Assembly (NCBI GenBank): GCA_027038175.1
Contig: JALVYB010000060.1
Location: 1 to 64,000 of the forward strand
Direction of reading: 5' to 3'
Source of the DNA: Caldifarciminota bacterium
GTDB taxonomy: Bacteria > Hydrothermota > Hydrothermia > UBA1063 > CAJXJZ01
DNA length: 64,000 bases
How positions within the stretch are numbered: the first letter of the stretch is position 1; the number at the start of each line of letters is the position of its first letter. The notes beneath the pieces are model-generated. The model made no database searches. It was not told the origin of the DNA and worked only from the letters and a program-made list of their open reading frames with translations. Made by a program: the position numbers and the translations under genes. This document shows, one piece after another, positions 17,068 through 26,725 of the stretch.

Positions 17068-18333
17068 ATGGGGAAAAGAGGAGAGGTTTTTCTGGTTGTA
17101 GACATTGGGTCAAGCAAAATCTCCGGGGTTTTGGGGGAGATTAGGGGGAAGGAGATAATTATACACTCTTCTGACTATGAACCAACAGAAGCAATAACAG
17201 AAGGCAAGGCCACAGACATTGAGGAGATGAAACACGCGGTCACTTCCCTTGTTCGTAAATTAAAAGTGAAAGGTGTGAAACTCCCGAGAGAAGCATATGT
17301 TCTTATTACAGGGCCACATCTTGAAAGCAGGTTTTCAAGAGGTATATCACCCATAAGTGAATCCAATCAAAAAAGCCGCGCCATCGAAACACGGCATATC
17401 CACAGAGCACTTGAGCAGGCAAGACAGGTTCACCTTCCACAGCATAGAGAAATAGTATCGGTTTTTCCAAGCGCATACTATGTTGATGGGGAAAAAGTCA
17501 AAAGACCCTATGGAATGCTTGCGGTAAGGCTTGAAGTTGATGCATTTATCCTCACGGGCACTTCGACCTATTTAAGAAACATAGAAATAGCCTTGCTTTC
17601 CGCAAATATAAAACCAAGAGAATACCTGTACCAGCCTATTATGGCTTCCTACGGAGTCCTTGACCCAGAAGATAGAGAAACAGGCATACTTCTTCTGGAT
17701 ATAGGTAAAGACACTACAGATATTGCGGTATGGCAGGATGGTACGTTGAAATTTACAAAAACAATCCAGACAGGAGGGGATGATATAACCCTTGATATTG
17801 CAGAAGTCCTCCATTTAAGGAGGAAAGATGCTGAAAAACTAAAACTGGAATATGGAACGGCGGACCCAGATACTGTGGATTCACAGGCTAAAATAGCCAT
17901 TGAAGTATATGACGGGGAAAAAAGAAGCATAAGTAAGAGGGAAATAGCAGAAATCATACGCGCCAGGGTGGAGGAAATATTTACAGAAATCCGCGATGTA
18001 TTGAAACGCTCTCATTTCATAACAGTAACAAGAGACGGAGACGTCATTGTAAGTGGTATCCCCGTTGGTGCAGTACTTGTAGGAGGAACCAGTATGCTAC
18101 CGGGAATAAAGGAAGTGGGTAAGGAAATACTAAATATCCCCTGTATGAGCGGCAGGCTCAGATGGACCAAAATACCCAGAGAGATGAAAACACCTTCTTT
18201 TGCATCTTTGTGGGGTGCAATAGAATATAAATACAGACAGATAAAGGAAGACCCGATGGGGGAACTTGACCCTAAGGCGCAGAGAAAGTTTTTATGGGCA
18301 CAGATTAAAGAATTTTTTGAGAAAAACTTTTAG
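17068..18333 (+). CDS. ftsA: cell division protein FtsA
   Basis: A 421-residue actin-like protein that tethers FtsZ to the membrane. The phosphate-1 loop VVDIGSSKISGVLGE, the 1C subdomain, the phosphate-2 loop LLDIGKDTTDIAVW and the adenosine motif VGGTSMLPGI are all visible. The C-terminus ends in an amphipathic helix (KFLWAQIKEFFEKNF) suited to membrane binding. AAAAGGAG precedes the ATG, which is one base after the murB stop. Confidence 0.94.
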   Translation: MGKRGEVFLVVDIGSSKISGVLGEIRGKEIIIHSSDYEPTEAITEGKATDIEEMKHAVTSLVRKLKVKGVKLPREAYVLITGPHLESRFSRGISPISESNQKSRAIETRHIHRALEQARQVHLPQHREIVSVFPSAYYVDGEKVKRPYGMLAVRLEVDAFILTGTSTYLRNIEIALLSANIKPREYLYQPIMASYGVLDPEDRETGILLLDIGKDTTDIAVWQDGTLKFTKTIQTGGDDITLDIAEVLHLRRKDAEKLKLEYGTADPDTVDSQAKIAIEVYDGEKRSISKREIAEIIRARVEEIFTEIRDVLKRSHFITVTRDGDVIVSGIPVGAVLVGGTSMLPGIKEVGKEILNIPCMSGRLRWTKIPREMKTPSFASLWGAIEYKYRQIKEDPMGELDPKAQRKFLWAQIKEFFEKNF

Positions 18334-18342
18334 GAGGAGGAA

Positions 18343-19464
18343 ATGTACATTATAGATGAAGACAATAACAGCAACAATGATGTTCCGGCGAAACTTAAAA
18401 TAATGGGTATTGGCGGAGGTGGCTCTAATGTTATAACATACATTTATAAGCAAAATCTACCCTATGGCACACTCATTGCAGCGAATACAGACGCAAAAGC
18501 ATTATCAATCACCCTTGCGCATAAAAAAATTACAATTGGTGAAGGGCTTGGAGCAGGTGGTGACCCTGAAAAGGGACGCCAGGCAATGGAAGAATCACTG
18601 GACAGAGTAAAAGAACTCCTTGAAGACACGGACCTTCTAATGCTGGTGGCCACGCTGGGAGGTGGTACAGGAACAGGCGGTATACCCGTAGTTGCGAAAC
18701 TGGCAAAGGAGATGGGTATTTTAACCATTGCCATAGTTACCTTGCCCTTTAAATTTGAAGGAAATAAAAAAATGAAAAAAGCCCTCCGTGCCCTTAATGA
18801 ACTTGAAGGTACTGTGGATACACTCCTTGTAATAGAAGACCAAAAACTTATAGAAATAACCCCGGAAGACCTTTCATATGAGGAAGCCTTTCATATAGCA
18901 GATGACATGCTTTATCAGGCTGTGAGAGGTATAACATCCATTATATTCAGAGTCGGAATGGTTAACGTAGATTTTGCAGACCTCAGAAAGACCATTGAGC
19001 GTGGCGGTAGAGCCATTATGGGAAGTGCAACCGGAACAGGAGAAAATGCTGTAATGGAGGCTGTGGAAAAAGCCATTAATAACCCTCTACTCAAGGATGG
19101 TACAATGATTAATGCCAGAAACATTCTCGCCTACTTCACGGGAAGAGCAGAGAGGATGTCCTTACGAAAAATAGAAGAGGCCGTAAATTACATAAAAGAA
19201 CTTACAAATACAGAAGACAATGAACACGAGGTCATTTTTGGTATCGGCGATTTCCCATATGGAGAAGCACCAGATTACGATGTTGAAGTCACAATCATTG
19301 CAACAAGTGGGAAGGAGGAAGAGGAAAATACGGAAGAAGAACGTGTGCAGGAAAGTAACGACTTGCGCGAAATTCCTGAAGAAACCTCTCAAACTCAAAA
19401 ATCCATCGGGAAAAGGCGAGTTCCATCTATTCTTAAAAGAAAAAAACAGAAGGATAAGAACTAA
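18343..19464 (+). CDS. ftsZ: cell division GTPase FtsZ
   Basis: A 373-residue tubulin homologue that forms the Z ring. The GTP-binding elements are complete: MGIGGGGSN (21-29), NTDAKAL and the T-loop GGGTGTG (106-112), with the catalytic T7 region DFADLRKTIERGG. A variable acidic linker precedes a basic C-terminal peptide containing RVPSILKR, the probable FtsA-binding tail. The ribosome binding site is TAGGAGGAGG. The next frame continues in phase directly after its TAA (see next entry). Confidence 0.95.
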   Translation: MYIIDEDNNSNNDVPAKLKIMGIGGGGSNVITYIYKQNLPYGTLIAANTDAKALSITLAHKKITIGEGLGAGGDPEKGRQAMEESLDRVKELLEDTDLLMLVATLGGGTGTGGIPVVAKLAKEMGILTIAIVTLPFKFEGNKKMKKALRALNELEGTVDTLLVIEDQKLIEITPEDLSYEEAFHIADDMLYQAVRGITSIIFRVGMVNVDFADLRKTIERGGRAIMGSATGTGENAVMEAVEKAINNPLLKDGTMINARNILAYFTGRAERMSLRKIEEAVNYIKELTNTEDNEHEVIFGIGDFPYGEAPDYDVEVTIIATSGKEEEENTEEERVQESNDLREIPEETSQTQKSIGKRRVPSILKRKKQKDKN

Positions 19465-20964
19465 ATAGTAAGAGTTTTACGTAAAAAATCACTCATTGTA
19501 TTTCCAGAGAATACAAGATTTGGACTTTCAAATCTTGCCCCGCATGCACTATTTCACATACTTAAGACTTACGGGGAGGCAGACTTTTTATTCCTTGATT
19601 CAGATAGAACTCTGTTAAAGGGTGAAAAACCGTCTGACTTTCCCGTATTGTTCTTTTCAATTCCATTTGAACCCGATTATGAAAGAGTACTCGAAATACT
19701 TAAAAAATGGGAAATTGAACCTCTAAGAGAAAAACGGGATTATCCTATTTTGATAGCCGGAGGTCCTGCCACAATAATGAATCCACGGCCCCTTTTACCT
19801 TTTTTTGATGCTATTTTCATAGGAGAAGCGGAGGAAATCTTCTCAGATATTGGCTGGGTATTTGATAAGAAAGAAGAACTCCTGGAATTTTTATCCACTA
19901 AAAAATGGGCAATTATCCCGTCTCAAAAAGAGAACGCCGAAAGGGCCTATCTTAAAGACCTTTCCCGCACAAAAGCATTCTCTGCCATAATCTCAGAAAA
20001 TTCTCTTTTCAAAATGCACCTTGTGGAAATACAACGTGGATGTCCCCGTAAATGCAGATTTTGTCTTCTGGGGCATGCCTATCTACCACCAAGATTTGTG
20101 CCTTTTGACGTCTTAAAAGATATTGTAAAACACGGTGCGAAGCACTCACCTTCAATTGGGTTTGTTGGAAGTGCAATACTGAGTCACCCACATATTATGG
20201 ATATTCTATCCTTTGCTAACAGGTACTTTGAGAGATTCTCCTTTTCATCAATGGGTCTTTCAGAACTTGTGAATAACCCCGAGTTATTAAGCATATTAAA
20301 ACGCAAAGGAGCGAAGACCATAACAATAGCACCAGAGACAGGGCAATCCTTCCGAAAAAGCATAAATAAACCGTACACAGACGAGGAAATATTCACTCTT
20401 CTACATCATATGGAAAAAGAAGGTCTGATGACGCTCAAACTTTATTTTATGATTGGACTGCCTGAAGAACGTATTGAACACATTGTTGAGATAAAGAATT
20501 TGATAGAGGAAATTCATAAGAACTTTAAAGGCAGTATTCGTGTCACAATAAGTATATTTGTCCCTAAATTTCATACTCCCCTTCAAGACTCTCCTTTTTC
20601 TCTGAAAAAAGATATATCAGAGAAACTCAGAATTATACGAAGCATAAATCTTAAAAGGGTCCATATAAACTTGCCCTCCTTTCATCATGCGAAAATTGAA
20701 ACACTTTTGGCGAGAGGAGATGAAGAATTAGGTCTTGCACTTTACAGAAAAGTATTCCATAAAGAACCCTTAAAAATGTATATAAATCCTGACAAATACC
20801 TATATGATATGGCGTATATTGAAAAAGCCATAAAAACCCATCCAGTAAAGACAGGCGCCACAAATACATTCATTCAAAGAGAAAGACAAAAATATTCAAA
20901 ACAAAGATTAACCCCTTCATGCCAGCCGGATTTTTGCCGGTTATGTGGTATATGTAGAAATTGA
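19465..20964 (+). CDS. B12-binding-domain radical SAM protein, non-canonical start
   Basis: The conserved protein clearly begins near 19465. The segments FGLSNLAPHALFHILK, ILIAGGPATIMNPRPLLPFFDAIFIGEAEE and QRGCPRKCRFC (radical SAM cluster CX3CX2C) follow in one frame, as in the B12-binding radical SAM family with a TIGR03960-like architecture. The C-terminus has another cysteine group, CX4CX2CX2C. The frame is the same as ftsZ and starts right after its TAA, yet no ATG, GTG or TTG occurs before the TTG at 19648, which would remove about 60 conserved residues. An ATA at 19465 with AAGGA 10 bases upstream may be the start. The substrate is unknown. Confidence 0.75.
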   Translation: MVRVLRKKSLIVFPENTRFGLSNLAPHALFHILKTYGEADFLFLDSDRTLLKGEKPSDFPVLFFSIPFEPDYERVLEILKKWEIEPLREKRDYPILIAGGPATIMNPRPLLPFFDAIFIGEAEEIFSDIGWVFDKKEELLEFLSTKKWAIIPSQKENAERAYLKDLSRTKAFSAIISENSLFKMHLVEIQRGCPRKCRFCLLGHAYLPPRFVPFDVLKDIVKHGAKHSPSIGFVGSAILSHPHIMDILSFANRYFERFSFSSMGLSELVNNPELLSILKRKGAKTITIAPETGQSFRKSINKPYTDEEIFTLLHHMEKEGLMTLKLYFMIGLPEERIEHIVEIKNLIEEIHKNFKGSIRVTISIFVPKFHTPLQDSPFSLKKDISEKLRIIRSINLKRVHINLPSFHHAKIETLLARGDEELGLALYRKVFHKEPLKMYINPDKYLYDMAYIEKAIKTHPVKTGATNTFIQRERQKYSKQRLTPSCQPDFCRLCGICRN

Positions 20965-21031
20965 ATTTATCCCAAAACACATCTTCAAATGTTTAATCAG
21001 AAATAAAACCTTTAAAAAGCAATAAGAGGAA

Positions 21032-21060
21032 TTGATTAGACACCATAAAATGCATATAAT
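21032..21060 (+). promoter_or_regulatory. promoter of the amidohydrolase operon
   Basis: TTGATT (21032-21037), a 17-base spacer and a perfect TATAAT (21055-21060). It lies in the 133-base gap after the radical SAM gene and about 38 bases before the GTG start of the first amidohydrolase. Confidence 0.7.
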
Positions 21061-21097
21061 TTAAAAACTAATTAGCAATAAGAACACGGAGGCGATT

Positions 21098-22222
21098 GTG
21101 GTTATTAAGGGAGCAAAAATCCTTGATTTATCCAAGGAAAAAATAATGGAAGGTGATTTAAAAATCACCCAGGGCAGAATTGTAGAAATAGGCAAAGGGT
21201 TAAGCGATAGGGATATTATAGAGGCAAACGGTCTGTATCTTTTATATGGAATGATAGACCTGCATACATATTTAGGAATAGCGGAGGATGGAGTTGGCTT
21301 TAGAGAATTTGACTTAAACGAATCCTCTGATGTTACAACCCCTCAGATCCAGACATCTTACGCCATTCATCCCGAAGACCCTGCCATAAAAGAATCGCTT
21401 TCCTGGGGTATTACCAATGTAGTAGTTCTTCCTGGCTCATCAAACGTGATAGCAGGGACAGGAGCATACATTCATACACACGGAAAAAACATCCAGGAAC
21501 TTCTTATAAAAGAACCATGTTGCATGAAAGTGGTCTTTACTAAAACCCCTGTATACTATCATGGGAAAAAGAGTTTGAAAACCAAAATGTATGCTTATTC
21601 TATTTTTCGCAAGAAATTACTTGAGGCCAAAAATTACCTATCAAAACCCGAGAAAAAACGTGATAAAACAAGGGATGACCTTTTTATGCTCAGTAAGGTC
21701 CTAAAAAAAGAAATACCTCTTTTTGTAGAGGTACACCGCATGGCCGACATAGAACGAATCCTAATGTTAAAAGACGAATTTGGTTTTGACCTCGTATTTT
21801 TGGGATGCACAGAGGCACATCTTGCCGTGGATATTCTAAAAGAATACGACATTCCGTGTATACTCGGTCCTCTTATGATTGCAGGCAAAGAGCATGAAAG
21901 CAGAAATACAACCTTTAAATCCTGCAAGATACTTGAAGAAAACGGGATAACATTTTCTCTGTCTCATTCCCAGAGTGAAAACCCTGTAAAACTCCTTCGA
22001 TTCCTTGCCATGTACGCTCACAAAGCAGGGATGAGCAGGTGGGGTGCCTTAAGAGCCATTACTAAAAACGGGTATGAGATTTTAAAAGACGGGGAAAGAG
22101 GGAACATTGAACCTGGAAAGATTGCAGACATTGTTGCATTTGATGGAGACCCCCTTTCATGGAAAACAAAGGTAGTATGGACAATGATAGGGGGACAAAT
22201 AGTACACAGGGGGGAATTATGA
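21098..22222 (+). CDS. amidohydrolase-family pseudoenzyme (paralogue 1 of 3)
   Basis: A 374-residue amidohydrolase-fold protein with a GTG start after CGGAGG. It is clearly homologous along its length to the next two genes (shared PGSSN, LEAKNY, CTEAH and SIEPGKIAD-type regions). However, the metal-binding positions intact in the other two are changed. HxH is HTY (56-58). The HSHR/HAHR pair is VHR (H213 keeps one histidine). EHCTEGH reads GCTEAH without the first histidine. The TDAP/SDHP aspartate is replaced by SHSQ. I therefore predict no hydrolase activity and perhaps a regulatory or structural subunit role. It lacks a signal peptide. Confidence 0.8.
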   Translation: MVIKGAKILDLSKEKIMEGDLKITQGRIVEIGKGLSDRDIIEANGLYLLYGMIDLHTYLGIAEDGVGFREFDLNESSDVTTPQIQTSYAIHPEDPAIKESLSWGITNVVVLPGSSNVIAGTGAYIHTHGKNIQELLIKEPCCMKVVFTKTPVYYHGKKSLKTKMYAYSIFRKKLLEAKNYLSKPEKKRDKTRDDLFMLSKVLKKEIPLFVEVHRMADIERILMLKDEFGFDLVFLGCTEAHLAVDILKEYDIPCILGPLMIAGKEHESRNTTFKSCKILEENGITFSLSHSQSENPVKLLRFLAMYAHKAGMSRWGALRAITKNGYEILKDGERGNIEPGKIADIVAFDGDPLSWKTKVVWTMIGGQIVHRGEL

Positions 22223-23385
22223 TACTTCTTAAAAACGGAATAATACATTCGGTTACAGAAAGGGGCACATTTAAGGGTGATATTCTTATAAAGGACGGGA
22301 AAATCGTCCAGATTGGGAATGGAATCTCTCACAAAGATGCAAAGACCATTGAACTTGGCGAAAAGCATGTATACCCGGGTTTAATAGATATTCATACACA
22401 TCTTGGTATTTATGAAGAAAATACAGGATGGGCAGGTGCGGATGGTAATGAATACTCAGAGCCTGTAACCCCTCATCTCAGGGCTCTTGATGCAATAAAC
22501 CCCGACGACCCTGCATTTAAGGACGCGTACGCAAACGGTGTTACCACCGTCAACATTTTCCCTGGTAGTGCAAATATAGTTGGTGGCCTTGGAGTTGCAG
22601 TTAAAACATGGGGGAACAAACTAAGAGACCGCGTAATCAAAGAACCCTCTGGACTTAAAATGGCTTTTGGTGAAAACCCTAAGAGGGTTTATTCTTCAAA
22701 GAACATGATGCCAATGACCCGGCTTGGAAATGCCGCAGTTGCCAGGAAAATCCTTCTCGAGGCAAAAAACTATTCTGAAAAGAGCAAAAAATCCAAAGAC
22801 ACTAAAAACCTTAAGTTAAATCTTGAGGCAATAAAAGGAGTATTTGAAGGTAAATACCCTGCAAGAATACATTCGCACAGAGCAGACGATATAATAACAG
22901 CCTGGAGGATAATGAACGAATTCGGTCTTGATTTTGCCATAGAACATTGCACAGAAGGGCATCTCATAGCCGATTTTCTGGGAGATAAAAAAATACCCTG
23001 TGCCCTTGGACCATCCATTTCTACAAAAATCAAGCAGGAATTGAAGAATATAACCTTCAAAACGGCTAAAGTTTTGAGTGATGCTGGAGTACTCTTTGCC
23101 TTTATAACCGATGCACCTGTTATCCCTATTTATACGCTACCCCTTGAGGCAACACTCGCCGTAAGGGAAGGTCTCCCTGAAGATGAGGCTATAAAAGCCA
23201 TGACAATCAATGCTGCAAAAATCCTGCGTGTTGAGGACAGGATAGGCAGCATAGAAGAGGGCAAAGACGCAGATATTGTGATAACTGATACAAACATCCT
23301 TGACCCTCTTCATAGAGTCATGTATACTCTCGTTAATGGGGAAATTGTTTTTGATTTAACAAAAACACAAACACCTGTCATATAG
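22219..23385 (+). CDS. metal-dependent amidohydrolase (paralogue 2 of 3)
   Basis: A 388-residue cytoplasmic amidohydrolase of the imidazolonepropionase/dipeptidase-like group. The frame extends upstream, but the ATG at 22219 overlaps the previous stop (ATGA) after GGGGG and starts the protein at the usual small N-terminal beta domain. Metal ligands look intact: HTH (59-61), RIHSHR, EHCTEGH and the ITDAP aspartate. The C-terminal sheet ends with GSIEEGKDADIVI, a family hallmark. The substrate cannot be told from sequence; a peptide or cyclic amide is plausible given the carboxypeptidase downstream. Confidence 0.88.
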   Translation: MILLKNGIIHSVTERGTFKGDILIKDGKIVQIGNGISHKDAKTIELGEKHVYPGLIDIHTHLGIYEENTGWAGADGNEYSEPVTPHLRALDAINPDDPAFKDAYANGVTTVNIFPGSANIVGGLGVAVKTWGNKLRDRVIKEPSGLKMAFGENPKRVYSSKNMMPMTRLGNAAVARKILLEAKNYSEKSKKSKDTKNLKLNLEAIKGVFEGKYPARIHSHRADDIITAWRIMNEFGLDFAIEHCTEGHLIADFLGDKKIPCALGPSISTKIKQELKNITFKTAKVLSDAGVLFAFITDAPVIPIYTLPLEATLAVREGLPEDEAIKAMTINAAKILRVEDRIGSIEEGKDADIVITDTNILDPLHRVMYTLVNGEIVFDLTKTQTPVI

Positions 23386-23394
23386 GAGGAGAAA

Positions 23395-24525
23395 ATGAAG
23401 GCATTTGTTGGAGCCAAAATATTTACAGGTGAGAGATGGCTTAAAGATGGAGCCCTCATAGTAGAAGAGGGAAAAATAGCAAAAGTTCTTATGAGGAAAA
23501 GGATTCCCAGGGGTGCAGTGGTAATAAACTTAGATGGAATGTATGTGACCCCTGGCCTTGTGGATGCACATTCTCATATAGGAATGGTAGAAAAAGGGGC
23601 AGGTAAAGATTATGCTGATTTAAACGAAAGTTCAAATCCAATTACTCCAGATGTACGTGCCATAGACGCATTTTATCCAGATGACCCGGCTATAGAGGAA
23701 GCAAGAAAAAGCGGAATAACCACGGTGTACATCACTCCAGGGAGTTCAAACCCCATTGCAGGTCTTGGCTCAATAGTTAAGTTAAAAAGAGGCAATCTCA
23801 GGGATATGATAATAAAAGAAAGAGCAGGTTTAAAACTCTCTTTCGGGGAAAATCCCAAAGCTACTTATGGTAACAGTGGTAAGAAACCCATAACAAGAAT
23901 GGCAATAGCCGCCCTCATAAGAGAAGCATTCTATAAGGCAAAGGTTTATTGTAATAAACGACGCGGCAAAGAGAGAGATTTTGAACAGGAGGCATTATGC
24001 CTTGCACTCAGGAAAAAAATTCCGGTAAGAGCACATGCTCATAGAAAAGATGATATTCTTACAGCACTCAGAATTGCAGAAGAATTTGGTCTGGATATTG
24101 TTATTGAACACTGCACAGAGGGGCACTTAGCAAAAGAAGAAATAAAAGAATACAAAAACCTCAAAGGATGTGTAAATGGTCCTCTACTCTACTTTCCCTG
24201 GAAAGTTGAATTAAAAAATCTGGACTTTGAGAACCCGGCTATTTTATCCAGAAAAGGGATAAAGGTAGCCATAATGAGTGACCATCCCTTTACCCCCGCA
24301 AAATACCTAATGTTGTACGCTGCTCTTGCACATAAAAGAGGTATGGATGAAATTGAAGCACTCAAATCAGTTACAAAAAATCCGGCAGAACTGATTGGTG
24401 TAGGCAAAAAAGTAGGTACTCTGGAACCTGGAAAAGACGCAGATTTTGTAATATGGTCGTCCCATCCTTTTGAAATAAAATCACAGGTTATTGAAGTTTA
24501 CATAGAGGGGAAAAAGATAGCATAA
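23395..24525 (+). CDS. metal-dependent amidohydrolase (paralogue 3 of 3)
   Basis: A 376-residue paralogue of the preceding gene with all metal-site motifs: HSH (59-61), RAHAHR, EHCTEGH and MSDHP. TAGGAGGAG lies before the ATG. The three tandem copies probably arose by duplication and may form a mixed oligomer, since the family is usually oligomeric. Ten bases separate it from the carboxypeptidase gene, so all four genes look like one operon. Confidence 0.88.
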   Translation: MKAFVGAKIFTGERWLKDGALIVEEGKIAKVLMRKRIPRGAVVINLDGMYVTPGLVDAHSHIGMVEKGAGKDYADLNESSNPITPDVRAIDAFYPDDPAIEEARKSGITTVYITPGSSNPIAGLGSIVKLKRGNLRDMIIKERAGLKLSFGENPKATYGNSGKKPITRMAIAALIREAFYKAKVYCNKRRGKERDFEQEALCLALRKKIPVRAHAHRKDDILTALRIAEEFGLDIVIEHCTEGHLAKEEIKEYKNLKGCVNGPLLYFPWKVELKNLDFENPAILSRKGIKVAIMSDHPFTPAKYLMLYAALAHKRGMDEIEALKSVTKNPAELIGVGKKVGTLEPGKDADFVIWSSHPFEIKSQVIEVYIEGKKIA

Positions 24526-24535
24526 AGGAGTTATC

Positions 24536-26725
24536 ATGAAAAAACTCTTATTATTCCTCCTCCCTGTTCTCCTCTTCGGAGGAAGTGTTGTGGAGGTAAG
24601 AGTAACCAGAAGTGAAGCAGGAACCCTTCTGAGAGAAGGGCAGGACATACTTTCCTATAGTCCAAAAACAGGAAAAGCCATCATTTACACGAAAAACACA
24701 AAGGCACTAAAAATACCTTACAGATATGTTATCAAAGACACAAAAAAATGGTGGGATAAATCTCCATTCAAAATAAACTTTGGTCCTTACTATACCTATG
24801 ATGAAGCAGTTACAGAAATGGACAGACTCTACTCCATATATCCCCAACTCGTTGGAGAAAAATTCGCCATCGGAACAACATGGGAAGGGCGAACAATATT
24901 GGCATTTGAAGTTACAAACTTCGATGGAACAGAAAGCAGCCGCCCCGCTGTCTTATACGAGGCGGCCATACATGCCAGAGAACCAGGAGGAGTGTCAACA
25001 CTTTTTGGATTTATATGGTACCTTGTGAGAAACTATGAGAAAAATTCAGATGTGACAAATATTCTGAATTCCAGAAGAATTTATATTATTCCCATAGTTA
25101 ATCCCGACGGTTATGTATACAATGAAAGTTCTGATGGATATTGGAGAAAAAACAAACGCGATAACGACAATGATGGTATATTCGAAGAGAACGACGATGG
25201 AGTGGATTTAAACCGAAACTTCAGTTATGAATGGGGATATGACGATGCAGGCTCTTCTCCTGACCCAACAACCCAGACATACAGAGGTCCTTCGCCATTC
25301 TCAGAACCAGAGACACAGGCAATAAAATGGCTCACTGACAGTATACAGCCCATTGTGGCAATAGATTATCACACATATTCAAACCTCCTCATGTTTCCAT
25401 GGGGATATGCGAACATTCCAATTCCTGATGACTCAGTTATGCGAGCATTTGCAGAGAGAATGACAGAGGTAAATGGTTATGCAGTTGGTAGACCCGGGGA
25501 ACTCCTTTATAACGCAAACGGAGTAACAGTTGACTGGTGGTATTCTGATTCAACGCATCCTAAAATATTTGCTTACACGGCTGAGGTTGGTGAAGACTTC
25601 TGGCAACCTGACACAACTATAATACTTGGACAGATAAACGAAAATATACCTATGAACATGCTTCTTGCTGAGATGGCTGGAAAGTACATAGAAATCTCTT
25701 CCGTAGATACTGATACTACAAGCCTCACGCATAACTTCCGTATTGAAAACCTCTCTGCAACGAGCCATGAGGAAGGAACGGTAATTACATTAAACCAGGA
25801 TAGCCTGCTTTTATGGGGAATAAACCCCACATACGACTCGATGTATATCCCTTATCTTGGCATTCTACCATACAAAAACGACACTACAATGAGTATTACA
25901 TTGAATCTTCCACCAACCTATACACCGGGCTGGGCAAATCTCACTTTTAACATAAATTACGCACAGGGTGAAACTATGGAACAAAAAGTTCCTGTAATAA
26001 TAGGAAACGCAAAAGTTATGCTCTTTAGCGCTAACTTCGACACAGGGTATTCAGCATTTACCACAAACCACTGGGACACAACAGCCACCACTTTTGTCTC
26101 AGCACCTTATTCAATAACTGATAGCAAGGGTGGTCCCTATAACAATCAGGACACAAGTTATCTTGTAACCCCATACATAGACCTTTCCGATTCAGAAGCA
26201 CTGTACTATGTGGCATTCTACACCAAATACTCCCTCGAACCCGATTATGACTATGCTTACTTCCAGATACAGGAAAGCGGCTCCTCCATATGGAATACAC
26301 TTAAATCTTTCAACGATTCTACAGGTTGGCACAGGGTAGAATTTGACATCTCATCGTACAGGGGCAAAACTGTGCGTTTCAGGTTTTACATGGTAACCGA
26401 CTATTCTGTAACTTACGATGGTATTTACGTGGACGACATGACAGTGTATGCAATACCCAGATTTATCTCGGGCATTAAAGAGACTCAAAACAGAATTAAA
26501 GTCACTGCAAATAACTCTTTCATTAATACTTTAAAGGTATCTTCCTCCCGTAATACCATCTCCACAATAACAGTTTACAACAGTGCTGGAAGAAGGATAC
26601 AATCATTCAACATAAGGCTTCACAGAGGACAAAACACAATTAGTTTACCTGGACTTAAAACAGGAAAATACACGGTTTTTGTAGGCAAAAAGAGATACCA
26701 TCTTTTAATAGTTGATGGTAAATAA
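24536..26725 (+). CDS. secreted M14 zinc carboxypeptidase with C-terminal sorting domain
   Basis: A 729-residue precursor with a signal peptide (about 1-15). The M14 peptidase domain spans about 85-395: zinc ligands in IHAREP (His146, Glu149), substrate-binding NRNFSYEWG, IDYHTY and the catalytic glutamate region AYTAEVGEDFW. A beta-rich region with a cleaved-adhesin/MAM-like module (FYTKYSLEPDYDYAYFQI ... DGIYVDDMTV) follows, then an 80-residue type A sorting-like domain (TITVYNSAGRRIQSF ... LKTGKYTVFVG). It should trim peptides outside the cell and could feed the cytoplasmic amidohydrolases encoded upstream. Confidence 0.92.
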   Translation: MKKLLLFLLPVLLFGGSVVEVRVTRSEAGTLLREGQDILSYSPKTGKAIIYTKNTKALKIPYRYVIKDTKKWWDKSPFKINFGPYYTYDEAVTEMDRLYSIYPQLVGEKFAIGTTWEGRTILAFEVTNFDGTESSRPAVLYEAAIHAREPGGVSTLFGFIWYLVRNYEKNSDVTNILNSRRIYIIPIVNPDGYVYNESSDGYWRKNKRDNDNDGIFEENDDGVDLNRNFSYEWGYDDAGSSPDPTTQTYRGPSPFSEPETQAIKWLTDSIQPIVAIDYHTYSNLLMFPWGYANIPIPDDSVMRAFAERMTEVNGYAVGRPGELLYNANGVTVDWWYSDSTHPKIFAYTAEVGEDFWQPDTTIILGQINENIPMNMLLAEMAGKYIEISSVDTDTTSLTHNFRIENLSATSHEEGTVITLNQDSLLLWGINPTYDSMYIPYLGILPYKNDTTMSITLNLPPTYTPGWANLTFNINYAQGETMEQKVPVIIGNAKVMLFSANFDTGYSAFTTNHWDTTATTFVSAPYSITDSKGGPYNNQDTSYLVTPYIDLSDSEALYYVAFYTKYSLEPDYDYAYFQIQESGSSIWNTLKSFNDSTGWHRVEFDISSYRGKTVRFRFYMVTDYSVTYDGIYVDDMTVYAIPRFISGIKETQNRIKVTANNSFINTLKVSSSRNTISTITVYNSAGRRIQSFNIRLHRGQNTISLPGLKTGKYTVFVGKKRYHLLIVDGK

